Shown: positions 1-11,763, counted from the first letter of the stretch. The stretch is 64,000 nt of DNA from Heliocidaris tuberculata (GCA_025618425.1 CM046846.1:3022642-3086641); one strand, 5' to 3'. Notes: a model not told the origin generated them from the sequence alone. Made by a program: numbers and translations.

Positions 1-915
1 ACACAAAGGTGCTGCAACATAAGCTCATAAAGCTTGAGTAGTTGTAACTCCTATAATAGGCATATAGGCCTACATGAATCATATCTCATGGATTAATCAA
101 ACCCATTATTGTAATGTGAGTCCTATTCTGAGACGATTAAAATACAGGGGATATGTTGTGGCCAAATCAGTCTGACATGATGTACCTGTGGTAACTGGCA
201 TTACAAACTTCTTTACCCTCTACCCAGTGATCTTCACCCACGTGTTAGCCACTGAGAAATTTGAAACGTACTACATAGGCATATAGGCTAATGGGGGGAG
301 GGAGGGGGTGGCCGCCTTTCACCCCATTGAAAAAAAAAATATGACAAGATATTAAGTGCATAAACAAAATCCTTATATTCCGGGAACACCCCCTCCTCCT
401 CCCCCCCCCCCCCCCCCCCCACACGAGCATGTGTATATTTGGTTGTATTAGTCTGATCGAACTGAACTGTACTAAACTGACTGAAGTTAGAAAAAAATAT
501 TTATTTCTATCCATCTTCCACATCTCGCTCAACTAACATGATGTGGTCAACTCACGATAACGTCTATCAATTATTTATCACGGGTCACTTTGGGAAACCT
601 TCATTATCTTTCACCCCAAAAGCTGAATAGTATTTGTGATTAGTTGTATAGCCGTGCATGGTTCGGCCATCACGCATGACAGGGTTACGATTAAAGAGTT
701 GCTGTCCCGTGATCAAGAAAGGATATCACCAAAATATTAGACACCTAGCTTCAGAGCAGCCAGTGGCATATATAGCCTGGGTCCATTTATGTTGGGGACA
801 CTGCATGGTCTTACTGAGCATAGACGAAATTCTAAGGGCTTTGCTTTTTTCTTACTAAGTACAATTTCTTTGAATGCGCATTCGATTACTGCTATTTTAC
901 TTATATACTCATCCC
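1..915. other. AT-rich intergenic DNA, no gene seen
   Basis: No reading frame here has exon-like character or a recognisable protein. A G-run/C-run pair (about 291-312 and 388-420) resembles the G-rich non-autonomous elements found later in the window, but no bounding repeats could be fixed. Nothing else stands out. Confidence 0.6.
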
Positions 916-917
916 TA

Positions 918-1212
918 CCGGAAAGAACACAGTGTCCCATAATGTGTTCACAGTGTGAAATCATCTCCACACTGTTAAATTCGAGCGTATTGACATTGTG
1001 AATCCCATATTCACATTGTGAGTGAGTAAATTCACACTGTGAAATCGAACATCACTATGTGAACACTCTGTGGTAAACCACACTGTGGTGTTATTCACAA
1101 TCATCTTCACACTGTTCAATTCGAGCGTTTCAACATTGTGAATCACATCTTCACAGAGTTGACTATGTGAACACACTGTGATATACACTGTGGGACACTG
1201 TGTTCTTTCCGG
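918..1212. repeat. Fold-back element with 22-bp terminal inverted repeats
   Basis: The left end reads CCGGAAAGAACACAGTGTCC and the right end is its reverse complement, followed by GG at 1212. The ~295-bp interior is dense in short palindromic words of the type CACACTGTGAA / TTCACAGTGTG, so either strand could fold into a branched hairpin. There is no coding capacity. This fits a non-autonomous DNA transposon (MITE/fold-back); the superfamily is not determinable because no clear target duplication is visible. An internal stretch (about 992-1173) recurs at 2086-2267. Confidence 0.7.
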
Positions 1213-1802
1213 CAGGTAATGCTGTATTATGCATTGCTCTTTCCTTTTTTTTTTAAGACTATAATAATTCTTTTTATTCTTTGGAGCCTATAACTCATAA
1301 GCGTATATAGATAGGCTCCTCTGTATTTCACTTTTATTTTTAGCCCAATCAGTACTTTATACTGCTTCTTACTATATACTATACTCATAAACTGTACAAT
1401 GTAATGTACTCACTATATATTTGTTTCCCCTGTATGTATTTTACCAAGGTCACAACATATTAGGCTCTATCCCTGATTATGATCTCCGCAATGATACACG
1501 AAGCTATTATAAAACTGAATTATCCATATACTTATTCATGAATAATAGATGCTACTGCTGGTGTTCTGATTTTTAGTCATCAATCAAAATCCTGTTTTCC
1601 ATTGATATTGTTTTCTCTCGATCCCTTGAGAAATCAATAATTCAAAATCAAGATGACATCAAATAAATCAAAATCATATTAGCGTCTACACTTCTATAAT
1701 GAAAATTCGATAATTCACGCTTTTCTATTGATAGACTTTCGTGTCTTATGTTTTCTAAACTAAATTATCAAATTTCTTATCACTTTACGTTGTGTGATGA
1801 AA

Positions 1803-2550
1803 AAATAAGGGGTAATGAAATCCTGATTTATGCTGACTTGTTGATATTATGATCTGAAAGGAAACACCATATTAATGATATCGTCCTAGAAACATTGTAA
1901 TCAAAACATCTTATAACAAGATCAAGATATTCCATTTTGTCTCTCTGTAATTTAAAAAAAAGTTTTAACGCGTTCCCGAGTCCTTTTAGAATCATTGATT
2001 TAGCAATAATATATTAAAATGGCATTAAACTGGCAAAACTTGAACAGCGCCATCTTACAGCAACTGCCGAATTGAGATTATAATTGACATTGTGAATCCC
2101 ATATTCACATTGTGAGTGAGTAAATTCACACTGTGAAATCGAACATCACTATGTGAACACTCTGTGGTAAACCACACTGTGGTGGTATTCACAATCATCT
2201 TCACACTGTTCAATTCGAGCGTTTTCAACATTGTGAATCACATCTTCACAGAGTTGACTATGTGAACAAATAAGGGGTAATGAAATCCTGATTTATGCTG
2301 ACTTGTTGATATTATGATCTGAAAGGAAACACCATATTAATGATATCGTCCTAGAAACATTGTAATCAAAACATCTTATAACAAGATCAAGATATTCCAT
2401 TTTGTCTCACTGTAATTAAAAAAAAAGTTTTAACGCGTTACCGAGTCCTTTTAGAATCATTGATTTAGCAATAATATATTAAAATGGCATTAAACTGGCA
2501 AAACTTGAACAGCGCCATCTTACAGCAACTGCCGAATTGAGATTATAATT
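1803..2550. repeat. Two 283-bp direct repeats flanking a copy of the fold-back core
   Basis: 1803-2085 and 2268-2550 are direct repeats of equal length (283 bp). I see only a few substitutions between them, for example GTTCCCGAG against GTTACCGAG. Between them, 2086-2267 is a near copy of the inside of the 918-1212 fold-back element without its terminal inverted repeats. The layout X-core-X could be a tandem duplication captured around an element fragment, or an unusual element with direct terminal repeats. No TG...CA ends are seen, so an LTR assignment is not supported. Confidence 0.75.
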
Positions 2551-3086
2551 TGAAAACTGATTGTATTTTACTTTGAATTTCGACAAACAGCTGTATATAT
2601 TATTTCAAACTATTATTTTTGACTTTGCACGTGTGAAAAATTGCCTACAGATACATTCTAAGCTTCTCCAAACTAGAATGGGGCATGATGGGAAAATGAG
2701 AGGCACAGACACTTGTCAAATCCTGTTGAAAGATGGCGCCATTAGGAGCTTCAATTTACTGTCACTTTAAATGTTCTGTAGGCTCCGTTTACTGAAAAAA
2801 ACTAGACTAAAACAAACTGCAGACCACATAAAGAATATACTTAACAAACTGACACGTTTCCTTCCAATCGTTACTAATAAACATCTCATCTCCACTTTTC
2901 TCTATAATATTGTTACATACATTCTTACATACATTCTCTTTACTCTTACATAACATAGAACTATAAGGTCAGAATATTGTAAACGTGGAGTTCTTTCTCT
3001 TCCTGTATTACCCATTTCCGTTGTTGCTATTACTGAATAAATCTGCGTATAATGTTTAGAGAACGTGACTCTGCACTGCTTTACAC

Positions 3087-3822
3087 GGGAAGTCCACTCC
3101 GATACCAAGTTGGTTTTAAAAGAAGCAGAAAAAAATAAGGAAGCAGATCAACGAAGGTTTGAGCAAAATCCGATAAGAAATAAGAAAGTTATGAATTTTT
3201 GACGTTGTAATCAATTAAACACAAATTACGAGGTCCTCTCCCATTTGCCCTGTGCTAAAAAAATCATAAACTTCCATTTTCTCTAAAGAAAATATCTAAT
3301 CATGCACCCATATAGAAATAATCACTGCAAATATGTTTTACGGGGTCCGCTCGCTATTCATAGAAAACCGCTATTCATTTAACGCGCGTTATGAATAGCG
3401 GTCCTTATGAATAGTTATGAATAGTGGTCCTTATGAATGGAGATCTTTATGAATAGCGAGGTAATTTGTCAATGGTTTGCTCGCTATTTAGAAGGACCAC
3501 TATTCTACAAAACCGCTATTCATTTAGTCACGCGTTATGGATAGCGGTCCTTATGAATAGCGAGGTTACCCCATTTTTACACACTACGTATATGAAACAA
3601 ATGTATTCCTTTATCAATAAATGAGAAAATGAAAATCTATGAAATTTTCTTTATATAGAGCAAATGGGAGAGGAGCTCGAAGATACGTCATTTAGTATCA
3701 TAAATTTCATAAATCATAAATTTCTTATTTCTTATCTGATTTTGCTGAAACTTTCATTGACCTGTTTATTAAATTATTTTTGCTTCTCTTAAAACCAACT
3801 TGATATCAGGGTGGAATTCCCC
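3087..3822. repeat. ~735-bp fold-back element
   Basis: The left arm starts CGGGAAGTCCACTCC and continues through ACCAAGTTGGTTTTAAAAG to about 3260. The right arm (about 3650-3822) is the imperfect reverse complement, ending near GGTGGAATTCCCC. The arms share the TCTCCCATTTG / CAAATGGGAG block. It is non-coding and fits a MITE or fold-back transposon. A second, truncated copy of one arm lies near 19448-19600. The centre (3345-3570) is a different repeat, described separately. Confidence 0.65.
3345..3570. repeat. Nested repeat built on CGCTATTCAT
   Basis: CGCTATTCAT and its complement ATGAATAGCG recur many times in both orientations. The unit CTCGCTATTCA...AATAGCGAGG is present about twice in tandem. 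The whole block can fold on itself and occupies the loop of the surrounding fold-back element, so it is probably a later insertion or the loop amplified in place. Confidence 0.6.
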
Positions 3823-4123
3823 TATCACAACGACCGCATACCCATTACTGCCTTCTAAATCACAGCTCTAGTGTAACGATTCATTTTCGTCTTATTCCCC
3901 TCGGTCGCATCTGCGTTCATGCATGAAGGATTTGTTACCATAGTAACGGATGTAATTAAAGTTATTAAAAACATAAAGGGGCTACCGCCTAGTTGACTGT
4001 CTATGAGACCGAAATTTTGCCCCCTGGAATTTTAGATCTCATGAGTCTTCCAATAAATAGAAGGCCCTGGAAACCGAAACTTATAGGGCATATAGGCTTT
4101 CGGTCTCATAAACATATGAACCC

Positions 4124-4125
4124 TC

Positions 4126-4158
<33 letters not shown>

Positions 4159-4440
4159 ATAATTGAGTTTTGACAGACGTGTAAAATAGAGGGGGTAAGG
4201 GAGTGTGACACCGTCACTCAAATTGCTGAAATGCGCCACCTCTGTCGGCAAAAGAAAGAAAAAAAAAACCTAGAAGAAGGGGAAGAAAGGGAAAGCGAGA
4301 AAAAAGGAAAAGAAAAAAAGAGAAACGGAGAAAAGAGAAACGGAGAAGAAAAAAGAGAGAAAAGGGAAAGGGAAAGGAAAGGGGAAAAGAAAGAAAAGAA
4401 GGAAAAGAAAACAGAAGTAAAGAAAAAGAAGGAAAAGGTA
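4124..4440. repeat. (GT)n microsatellite and long purine tract
   Basis: A (GT)n run of about 16 units lies at 4125-4156. A nearly pure A/G tract of about 190 bases (4245-4438) follows, with only scattered pyrimidines. The open frames across it, rich in Lys/Glu or Phe/Ser, are composition artefacts. A polypurine tract this long can form triplex DNA in vitro; no function is claimed here. Confidence 0.85.
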
Positions 4441-5640
4441 TTCAAAAATTTGGCTGGCTCGCTTCTCCCGTGCGTAGTAGAATTGATTCCAGAATTCAGG
4501 TGCAATAGAAATAAGATAGCTTGGCATATTCTCAATTATATGGGTTTTTTTTAATTCACTGTCCAGAATTTATTTTTTGTTTGAAGATGCACCTCATGCA
4601 TAAATCTGGAAATTCAAGTCAAGCGTTGCTCTTGTTTAAAAAGCTTGTCAATTTGAATCTACACAAATTGTAAACAGATCTACCAACTACGATATAGACC
4701 CATAAAAATATGATTTATTTCTAAAGTTGTTAAACTCACAAATGATCTTTTAAAGACAATTGTAATAGGCGGCAGTCATTACGACATTTAATTTCTTGCT
4801 CATTGCGGATTTCGACAGTTTAGAAAATATGTATAGGAATACACAAGAACAAACAAAATAATATAATACAAACACTGCAAAGCTCTAAAGGACACATCAC
4901 TAAAATAATTGATATAGTTATTGTATCTTCACTGACACTGACAGAGTTGCGTATAATTTTTTTTACGTATATCGATAATAAGTAAAATTTTGTAGCACCT
5001 CTTAGACTGGGTTGCATCATTGACCTACCAAGGTAGGTCCATGGTTGCACACAGAGGGTATACAAACCGTCTGTCGCCACTAGCACTCTTTGCAGCAGTG
5101 TTTTAACGTAATGCATTCTAAGTACCAAAAGTAGGTCACAGGATTTAGCCTTGATTCTCTCATCATTTCGCAGATGAAAGAGGAATAATCTTCTTGGTGA
5201 CGAAATACAATTTACCCTAGAAACAAACTAACACAAGCCACAAAGAAATTGATTTATTATTCTTCCCTATCGTATGCTATTTATTTACTTCCAAATCAGA
5301 GTAAATGTTAATAATTTTGATCAAATAAGAATAATACAAACTTCCAAGAAGAACATTACTGCATTTTACATCAAAGTATACTATACTTACTTACGATAGT
5401 AAGGCATGCATGCACACATACTAGACAAATTCCCCCATGCACAGACACGCCCCCACACACGCCCCCACCGTCCCCACACACCGTGCACCCGCACACTGAA
5501 AAACCAATAACCATCATCACGCGAAATGTCCTTAGGTGCATATTGTTCACACTCTTATTGTACTCTTACAACTCTTACTTAATGGAACATATTAACCAAA
5601 GCGTGACAAATGACCTCTCATCACAAGCGAAAGCATGCCT
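4441..5640. other. Intergenic DNA, no feature recognised
   Basis: AT-rich sequence with short frames of no coding character. A C-rich run of ACACGCCCCCAC-like words at 5430-5490 is the only compositional oddity. Confidence 0.5.
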
Positions 5641-5644
5641 TTAA

Positions 5645-5716
5645 CCCATAGACTACGGGAACCGGATGGCTCCTGTATTAAGCCTGTGACAGTTGAAGAA
5701 TTCAGTAGTCAACGGG
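5645..5716. mobile_element. 72-bp TTAA-flanked micro-element
   Basis: The element is bounded by TTAA at 5641-5644 and TTAA at 5717-5720. The left end reads CCCATAGACTACGGGAACCG; the right end GTAGTCAACGGG is roughly its inverted counterpart. A related copy starts at 53134 (CCCATTGCCTATGGGAACCG). TTAA target sites with CCC ends are the piggyBac pattern, so this looks like a very small piggyBac-type MITE. Confidence 0.55.
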
Positions 5717-5720
5717 TTAA

Positions 5721-7840
5721 GATAGAGGAAAGAGCAAGATAAGAAAAGATGCGTGCCAGACCGGAGGATGTTTCTCACCTGAATCTCTTCTTCACATCCC
5801 CATCTTTGGTCTGACTTCCTGTTTCTACTGGCATGGTTTGATGAGCAGGTGCATCAAGAAGATACTATATTCCAAGGGAAACATCAATCTGCCCTACACC
5901 CTAATACATTCCCTTTCAAAGCATGTAGTTTGTTTTTGTCTCAGTCAATTGGGGTAAGTCTTGATGTATCGATATAAATAACGCTTGGAACTATTCCGCT
6001 CTCCTTATAGGTTGGCACGTCTTCCGACTTTTCCCTGATCGATTGGCCCCAAAATACAAAAAAGAGAGATTTTTTTTGTGTAATGAAGGGGGAGGGGGAG
6101 GATTAATAAAGAGGGAAATAATATGGCACCCTCCTCCACCCTTCCCACTCGGTCGCCTTACTCTCTCGCATTTTACCCCTTGTAAGATCAGTGCACTCAA
6201 TGCCCCTCCCCTGTGAAACTAGTACACCCTCTTTGGCTGGACCCAATCTACATGCCACTGCATATGAATATATCTCAATCCTTTTAGATTGCTATGCAAT
6301 GCGTTTTGTTATCACTAGCGCCGATTCTGCTTGCCAATATTGTAAAGAAAATAACAGTAAAAAAAAAAAAAAACGTATAATGTTTAATGACACAATGATC
6401 TTTTCGATTCCTTGAAACATATAAAGTCTCTTTTTGCGCAATTGCAAGCATACCATTTTAGTTCTTTGCTATATATCGTAATATGAACAATTTGCTTCTG
6501 GTTTCAAATGATTATGATGACCTGAGCTTACACCGTGCATGACCAGTATGATGAATTTAAGATTCCTCGTTGAGTTTAAAGCCTATAGGTAGATATTGGC
6601 CTCAGCATGCACCTTTACACTTGCACACTTAACACTTGGGTCTTTATATTACCAATCTTGGATATTTTAACTTTGCCTCTTGACGTCACCGATTTATCTG
6701 TCTGAAAATATATTAAGTTAAAAGGTCTATTATTAAGTCTTGCAAGCCGGTTATGTCTCGAAAGGCTGCCTATTTTGAGAATAGTTCGTCATCAACTTCT
6801 CTCTATCATATTACGCGATCAAAATAGACGTTAAGCATTAAACGCAAAGGGTTATCATCCTTGTATAAAAATATTCATGATTAAAGTAGTAGTTTCTCTC
6901 TAAATTATTTTTTTTTTAATATACCGATCAAATTATAGTAATGCTTTTTAACTCAAATTTGTGAACCCTCATTTAGTTTTTTTTTAAATCATTTTGTTTG
7001 CGTTTTCAAATTCTGTCTTTGCTTTCTTTAGTTCTCTTTTCCCTTTCAAGACATCAATGTAATATTTCACTGGAAAAGCATCGTATCCAATTTTCAGTAC
7101 TCTACTGCAATGCTTTTAAAAAATGTCTCCTTTTTGGACCTTTTCATTTAAATAGAATTTTGATTATCGAGATCCTTTCAATTGGAGCTAACTAATCTGA
7201 TACCCATTCAGGTGATACATCGGACATTTTGAGTGCATTTAGGACGCACTAGCCGATGATATTGACCATTATCTTTGATATTATCTAAACGGTATAAATT
7301 GAGTTTAAATTTATTTTCATGAAATAAGGTCATTTTCACCATTGTGGTAGATCAATCAGTTATGGTGTCTTTGTCACAATGATTTGATGAAAAAAGTGTT
7401 TGTTGATTCATCATTGTGCAGAATGAGTTAATTAGTATAATAACTGCACGTTGTATAATGATTAGTACGTGTCATGCATAATAAATTTATGTGTTGGCCT
7501 GTATGATGTCGCCTTTCGCTAAGCGCATTCATGTTGCGAAATCCCACCTAAATCATTAAATATTGCGTATGCGTCACCGTCCATGGTAACATGTAGGTAA
7601 CATGCTGCCATTAATTATTTTAGAGGTCTTTTTGTATGAAAAGGGAAAGTGTATTCCTGGTTTGGCTCACTGTGCAAACGTTATTTTGTATGTCAAACAT
7701 TGCCTCGCATATCTCTCTCTCTCTCCCCCCCCCCCCGCCCCTCCCTCTTTCTTTCTCTCTGATAATAAGAATTTAGAATTCACAAAGCCGTAGAGAAAAA
7801 TCGTTCAGTCCAAGTTATGCTTTTCTTGTGTAGTTTATCA
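5721..7840. other. Intergenic DNA, no gene seen
   Basis: Short frames only, none protein-like. The stretch 7712-7745 is a CT/C-rich simple repeat. No promoter or RNA gene was recognised. Confidence 0.5.
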
Positions 7841-7841
7841 T

Positions 7842-7842
7842 T

Positions 7843-7873
<31 letters not shown>

Positions 7874-7916
7874 ATATATTTATATATATATATATATAAT
7901 ATATATAATATATATT

Positions 7917-7968
<52 letters not shown>
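7842..7968. repeat. (TA)n array left of the tRNA fold-back
   Basis: Nearly uninterrupted alternating TA with occasional TTTA interruptions. It abuts the left arm of the inverted repeat at 7969 directly. A partner (TA)n array lies on the other side of the fold-back. Confidence 0.95.
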
Positions 7969-7972
<4 letters not shown>

Positions 7973-8133
7973 GTGAGAAATGAAATGAGAGAATAGTGGT
8001 TGTGTAGCTTAATTCAAAGTTCCCCAGAGCTGTCCTCCCTTTCTGAAATTGTTTCAAAGGAATTAATTAATGAGATTGAAGATTTCTCAATCTGTCGGTC
8101 AATTGAATTTGGTGTCGCCCAAACCACTGGCCC

Positions 8134-8205
8134 GTCTTCGTGGTCTAGTGGTTAAGGCATTGGCGTTCTAAGCCAACGACCCGGGTTCGATTCCCGGCGG
8201 AGACA
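8134..8205 (+). tRNA. tRNA-Arg (anticodon UCU), intronless
   Basis: All four stems form. Acceptor GTCTTCG pairs with CGGAGAC (one G-T wobble). D stem GTCT pairs with AGGC around loop AGTGGTTA. Anticodon stem TTGGC pairs with GCCAA around loop GTTCTAA, giving anticodon TCT at 8167-8169. T stem CCGGG pairs with CCCGG around TTCGATT. The variable loop is four bases and the discriminator is A. Box A (TGGTCTAGTGG) and box B (GGTTCGATTCC) are intact, and a T6 run at 8206-8211 is a normal Pol III stop. The anticodon reads AGA. The body, apart from the anticodon arm, resembles animal tRNA-Glu/Asp types more than the usual Arg-UCU. G at position 32 is unusual, and D-loop position 20 is T rather than the A that animal ArgRS favours. 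It is a clear tRNA gene by structure; the charged identity is less sure. Confidence 0.9.
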
Positions 8206-8211
8206 TTTTTT
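8206..8211 (+). terminator. Pol III T6 terminator
   Basis: Six T residues immediately follow the tRNA discriminator base, the standard RNA polymerase III termination signal. Confidence 0.8.
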
Positions 8212-8364
8212 CAACCTTTGCAAAAATTTCAAAAAGGGAGGACAGCTCTGGGGAACTTTGAATTATGCTACGCAACCATTATTCTCTCATTTCATTTCTC
8301 ACAATTACAATTATTTCCACGAGAGTTGCCAAAGCTGTTGTATATTATGTTATTTCCTTACAAT

Positions 8365-8366
<2 letters not shown>

Positions 8367-8427
<61 letters not shown>

Positions 8428-8451
8428 TACGCATATATACGCATATATATT
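8367..8451. repeat. (TA)n array right of the tRNA fold-back
   Basis: Alternating TA of about 55 bases, followed by ATATACGC units. It is separated from the right arm by about 60 bases of unique sequence. Confidence 0.95.
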
Positions 8452-10960
8452 TCTCTTATTCAAGTCAATTGATTTCTCACATTATATATATTTATTTATT
8501 GGTAACTTTTGTATATAGTATATACATGTATATATTATATTGTGAATCATACAATTTAGAAATGTATCTCGTCGGAACTTTGTTCCTCTGAACAGTTTGC
8601 AACATTTCAGTAGAGTGTGTATATATAAAATTCTGATAGATTTCCAGAAGGAAATTGTAGTCATGCCTTTAAAAATATAATACCAGCACATGACCAGGTA
8701 TTACTGGCCATACTCGAAGTCTACTCCACACACTCTTAGCATGTCAGACGGTGTGTAACCGATACTCCAGTCCGAGCGAGCACGCCGTCGCACATACAAT
8801 AAGGGCGGGAAGAGGCGTAGGAAATATTAGACATCAATTCCCGCGATTTGATTCCTCGCTGCAAATACAGAAATTGAAGAGCTATTTAATAACAGCGCTA
8901 TGCAGTCAGGTACAGTACATAGTGCAGGCATGAGGAGAAGCAATAGAACGGTTACAGTTTGATTCGCCTCTCATTTGAGAAGAGATGCTCAGCTGGCAGT
9001 GCCCCCGCAAACTAACACAATTTCAAGAGTGATCGAATTTGATTATTTCACTTTCCAAGAACAGAGGTAAGTCGTCTGCCCCGTACATGCAGACGTGAAC
9101 CATCCGTTTATCAGTGGCGCCTCCTACTTAATACAGCGTATACAGCTGTTGATTCCCGCCGAATCGTGGCACAACACGCCACCTCTTCATCGCTTCAATG
9201 TACTTTCAAGTCATCATTTCTCTTGCGTGAGGTATTTATCATGATTGTAAAGAAATATTTTCGCATGTTGCTATGTGTTTGTCTAATTCTTATTCGCTAC
9301 AGAAAGTATTGATTGAAGTAGATACTGTATCAATATTTTGAAATTCTCTGTTGCTAATCGACATTTTGCTTTTGGGAATGTATTAATCATTTCTCGAATA
9401 AAATTGTTTACTTATAAGAATTGTCAAAGTATCACCACTGTGATATCGAATATCAACGTTGCTTTTTGTCTTTGAATTAATTTTCAATAAAGGGTGATGG
9501 GGGAATTGTTTGATTCTGGATTATGTTACTATTTATATATATTTTGAGAGTGCATTATCATCTCCACATTCTTGTCCTGTTTTGATATCATAAGCGACTG
9601 GTTTAGAATTGGAATCAAGCCTGAACTTTACATGTAATTCCACTATAGACTGACCCATTGCCACTTAAAAAAACAATCAGGCGAATATTCATTATCTCTC
9701 TCTGTATGTTTTTGTTGTTGTTATCTATAAATGTAGATCATCAAATAGATGGCGAAAATAGGTTTGAATCTTTCATCAGATTAGAGAGAACAACAATTAG
9801 AAAGAAATCTAACGAATTATGTATATCGCATTATTTCGTGAGAGGTTTGTCCATGCAGGCACAGCGCATTTTTAAGTGCTTTTGATAATTCATTAACACT
9901 GAACTGACCCAACAAGCGGTTGTAATGTATTACATTGATTGGCCAAAGCACGACTGTCTCTACGGATCAATGACTCCTTGATCTAATCTAGGGTAGCATG
10001 AAATCTATGTAAAAATTGGCTTTTCGTGAAACTGCATATTGATGTCCGCGAGGTGATTTGCAGACGGGTATGGAGAGAAAGAAAGATTGGTGTCAAGAGT
10101 TTACCTATATAGTGGTTGGGAATGTCTTCAGGGATTTTCATAAATTCATTCCAATTCCTTTCGTATCTTCAAAATGAGAGACTGAAATCGCTTTAGCTCC
10201 ACAAAATGTGAAGATCGCATTGGACTGATCATTGTTATTTCGTGACTGGTCAAAATCATATTCATTTTATATTCTCATTCTTTTTCAGCAAAACTTTGTA
10301 TTATGTTTCTCAATAACTCTTACACATCAATAAGCTTGATTGTATTTAATGAATAATTCATCATTTGGATAAAAAAAAATCAATATAAATTCTTGTGTTG
10401 GGAATATAGTGATTTCTTTTTAAAGACATCTTATAAATCTTGATATGCACGTGAAGCTTTAATAGTACATGTAGTGTCTTTGCCCACAATTAGTGCCCAT
10501 TTCAAAAGTCAAATAGTGGAAAAGTGTAGTAACGATATCAATGAAGGCTCAAAGCATCATCATGACTATATAACAGAAAAGCCCTTATTATTCTAGAAAA
10601 GCTTGGCCTATAGAACTTTATTTGCATTACTGTTTTTTCTCATTGACTTTCCTCTCATTTCACTTTTTCTATTCATTTGATACTATGGAGTCAATGGAGT
10701 CAATGTGAAAGTACAGGAACTTCATCGTATTTGTTTAAAGTCTGGTGCTCGAGAAAAGTGAAGCCAAGAAGCATGTTGAAACCATTCGATATTTCCGTCA
10801 TCCATGCTCGGTATGCACATGCAGATGACAGTTGTTCCTTGCAAAATATTGACGCATTTTTCTCTCAAACTTCTTTTGAAAAAAAAAACAAACAAAAAAC
10901 ACGGAGATATAAACGCTTGTAACCAAACAATACAGCCTTAACACCAGTAAAGGACAGGTC
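8452..10960. other. Intergenic DNA with an orphan splice-donor consensus
   Basis: No protein-like frame was found. A less AT-rich stretch around 8700-9066 ends in AACAGAG/GTAAGT at 9066/9067, a very good splice donor. It could be the 3' edge of a 5' noncoding exon, perhaps of the glutamine-synthetase-like gene 4 kb downstream. This is inference only. The rest shows nothing recognisable. Confidence 0.3.
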
Positions 10961-10966
10961 AAAATT

Positions 10967-11763
10967 GTCCGATAACGATAACGATAACGATATTTTTCAT
11001 TAAAGGTATACCCTAGAGCTACCCTACTATTTACATAAACAAACATACATGATAGTAGGGTGAACATTTAATTTTTTTTTTTAAAGTAGTATTTATTGAT
11101 TCATTCAGTTCAATCATACAATATATAGTGTATCTCAACATTAACAATATAAGTCGAATCATGAACCTTGTAAAGTCATATATATAACACATAATATAAA
11201 TTCATAAGACATAATATGGTATTATATTGCTAATATAACCTAATGATAACTATTGAATGGTCAACTTATATCACTCTGAATGAATCGGAGATTGATTTGT
11301 ACTGACCCCGCTCCCGCCCCCCCCCCCACAAAAGTCACAAGACAAACAGACAACGAAACAAATAAACATAATTAGAATAACCCCTCCCTCACACCCACAC
11401 ACACACACCCGCACACAAACATGCACATACGCACCTACAAACAGAGAAAAAGAAAGAAAGAAAGAAGAAAAGAAAAAAGAAGAAGAAGAAAATAGAGGGC
11501 AGTCTACAGCGGCGAGGATCGGTCAAACCCCAGAATGCGCGAACCTGGCGGACCCCTCCCATCATCATCATCCTTCTTCTGGTTTTGATTAGTGCATAAT
11601 ACTTTTAGATGTTCCCATTTTTTACAGTGTCGTGTTAATGTGTTTCGCTCGAATGCAATCTTCTTTTCTTCTTCTTTACTCTTAAGTAGCTTTTCTCGTA
11701 TCTCTTCAGCTTTTCTCGTATCTCTTTAATTGAAAATTTAATTGTCGTTATCGTTATCGGACA
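10967..11763. mobile_element. ~795-bp element with inverted GATAAC-repeat ends
   Basis: The left end TTGTCCGATAACGATAACG (10967 on) and right end CGTTATCGTTATCGGACAA (to about 11765) are reverse complements, so the element is bounded by inverted hexamer repeats. The interior is AT-rich with a CA/GA simple-repeat block at 11395-11500. A T-run followed by a TTTATTGATTCATTCA-like stretch (11070-11110) recalls the 3' end of a retroelement on the minus strand. No intact protein is encoded. Class is uncertain; the target duplication is not clear. Confidence 0.5.

Larger units (their letters stand above)
7969..8306. repeat. Inverted repeat (arms ~83 bp) enclosing a tRNA gene
   Basis: The left arm 7969-8051 and right arm 8224-8306 are reverse complements with only a handful of mismatches. 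Shared landmarks are AGGACAGCTCTGGGGAACTT on the right and its complement AAGTTCCCCAGAGCTGTCCT on the left. The outer ends are AATTGTGAGAAATGAAATGA and its complement. The 172-base loop contains a complete tRNA gene at 8134-8205. Both sides are flanked by (TA)n arrays. The arms code for nothing. The structure could be a transposon-like fold-back carrying a tRNA, or an old inverted duplication around a tRNA gene. Confidence 0.85.

Noticed and set aside
1803..2550. LTR retrotransposon with 283-bp LTRs
   Set aside because: No TG...CA ends, no primer-binding site or polypurine tract, and the interior is a DNA-element fragment.
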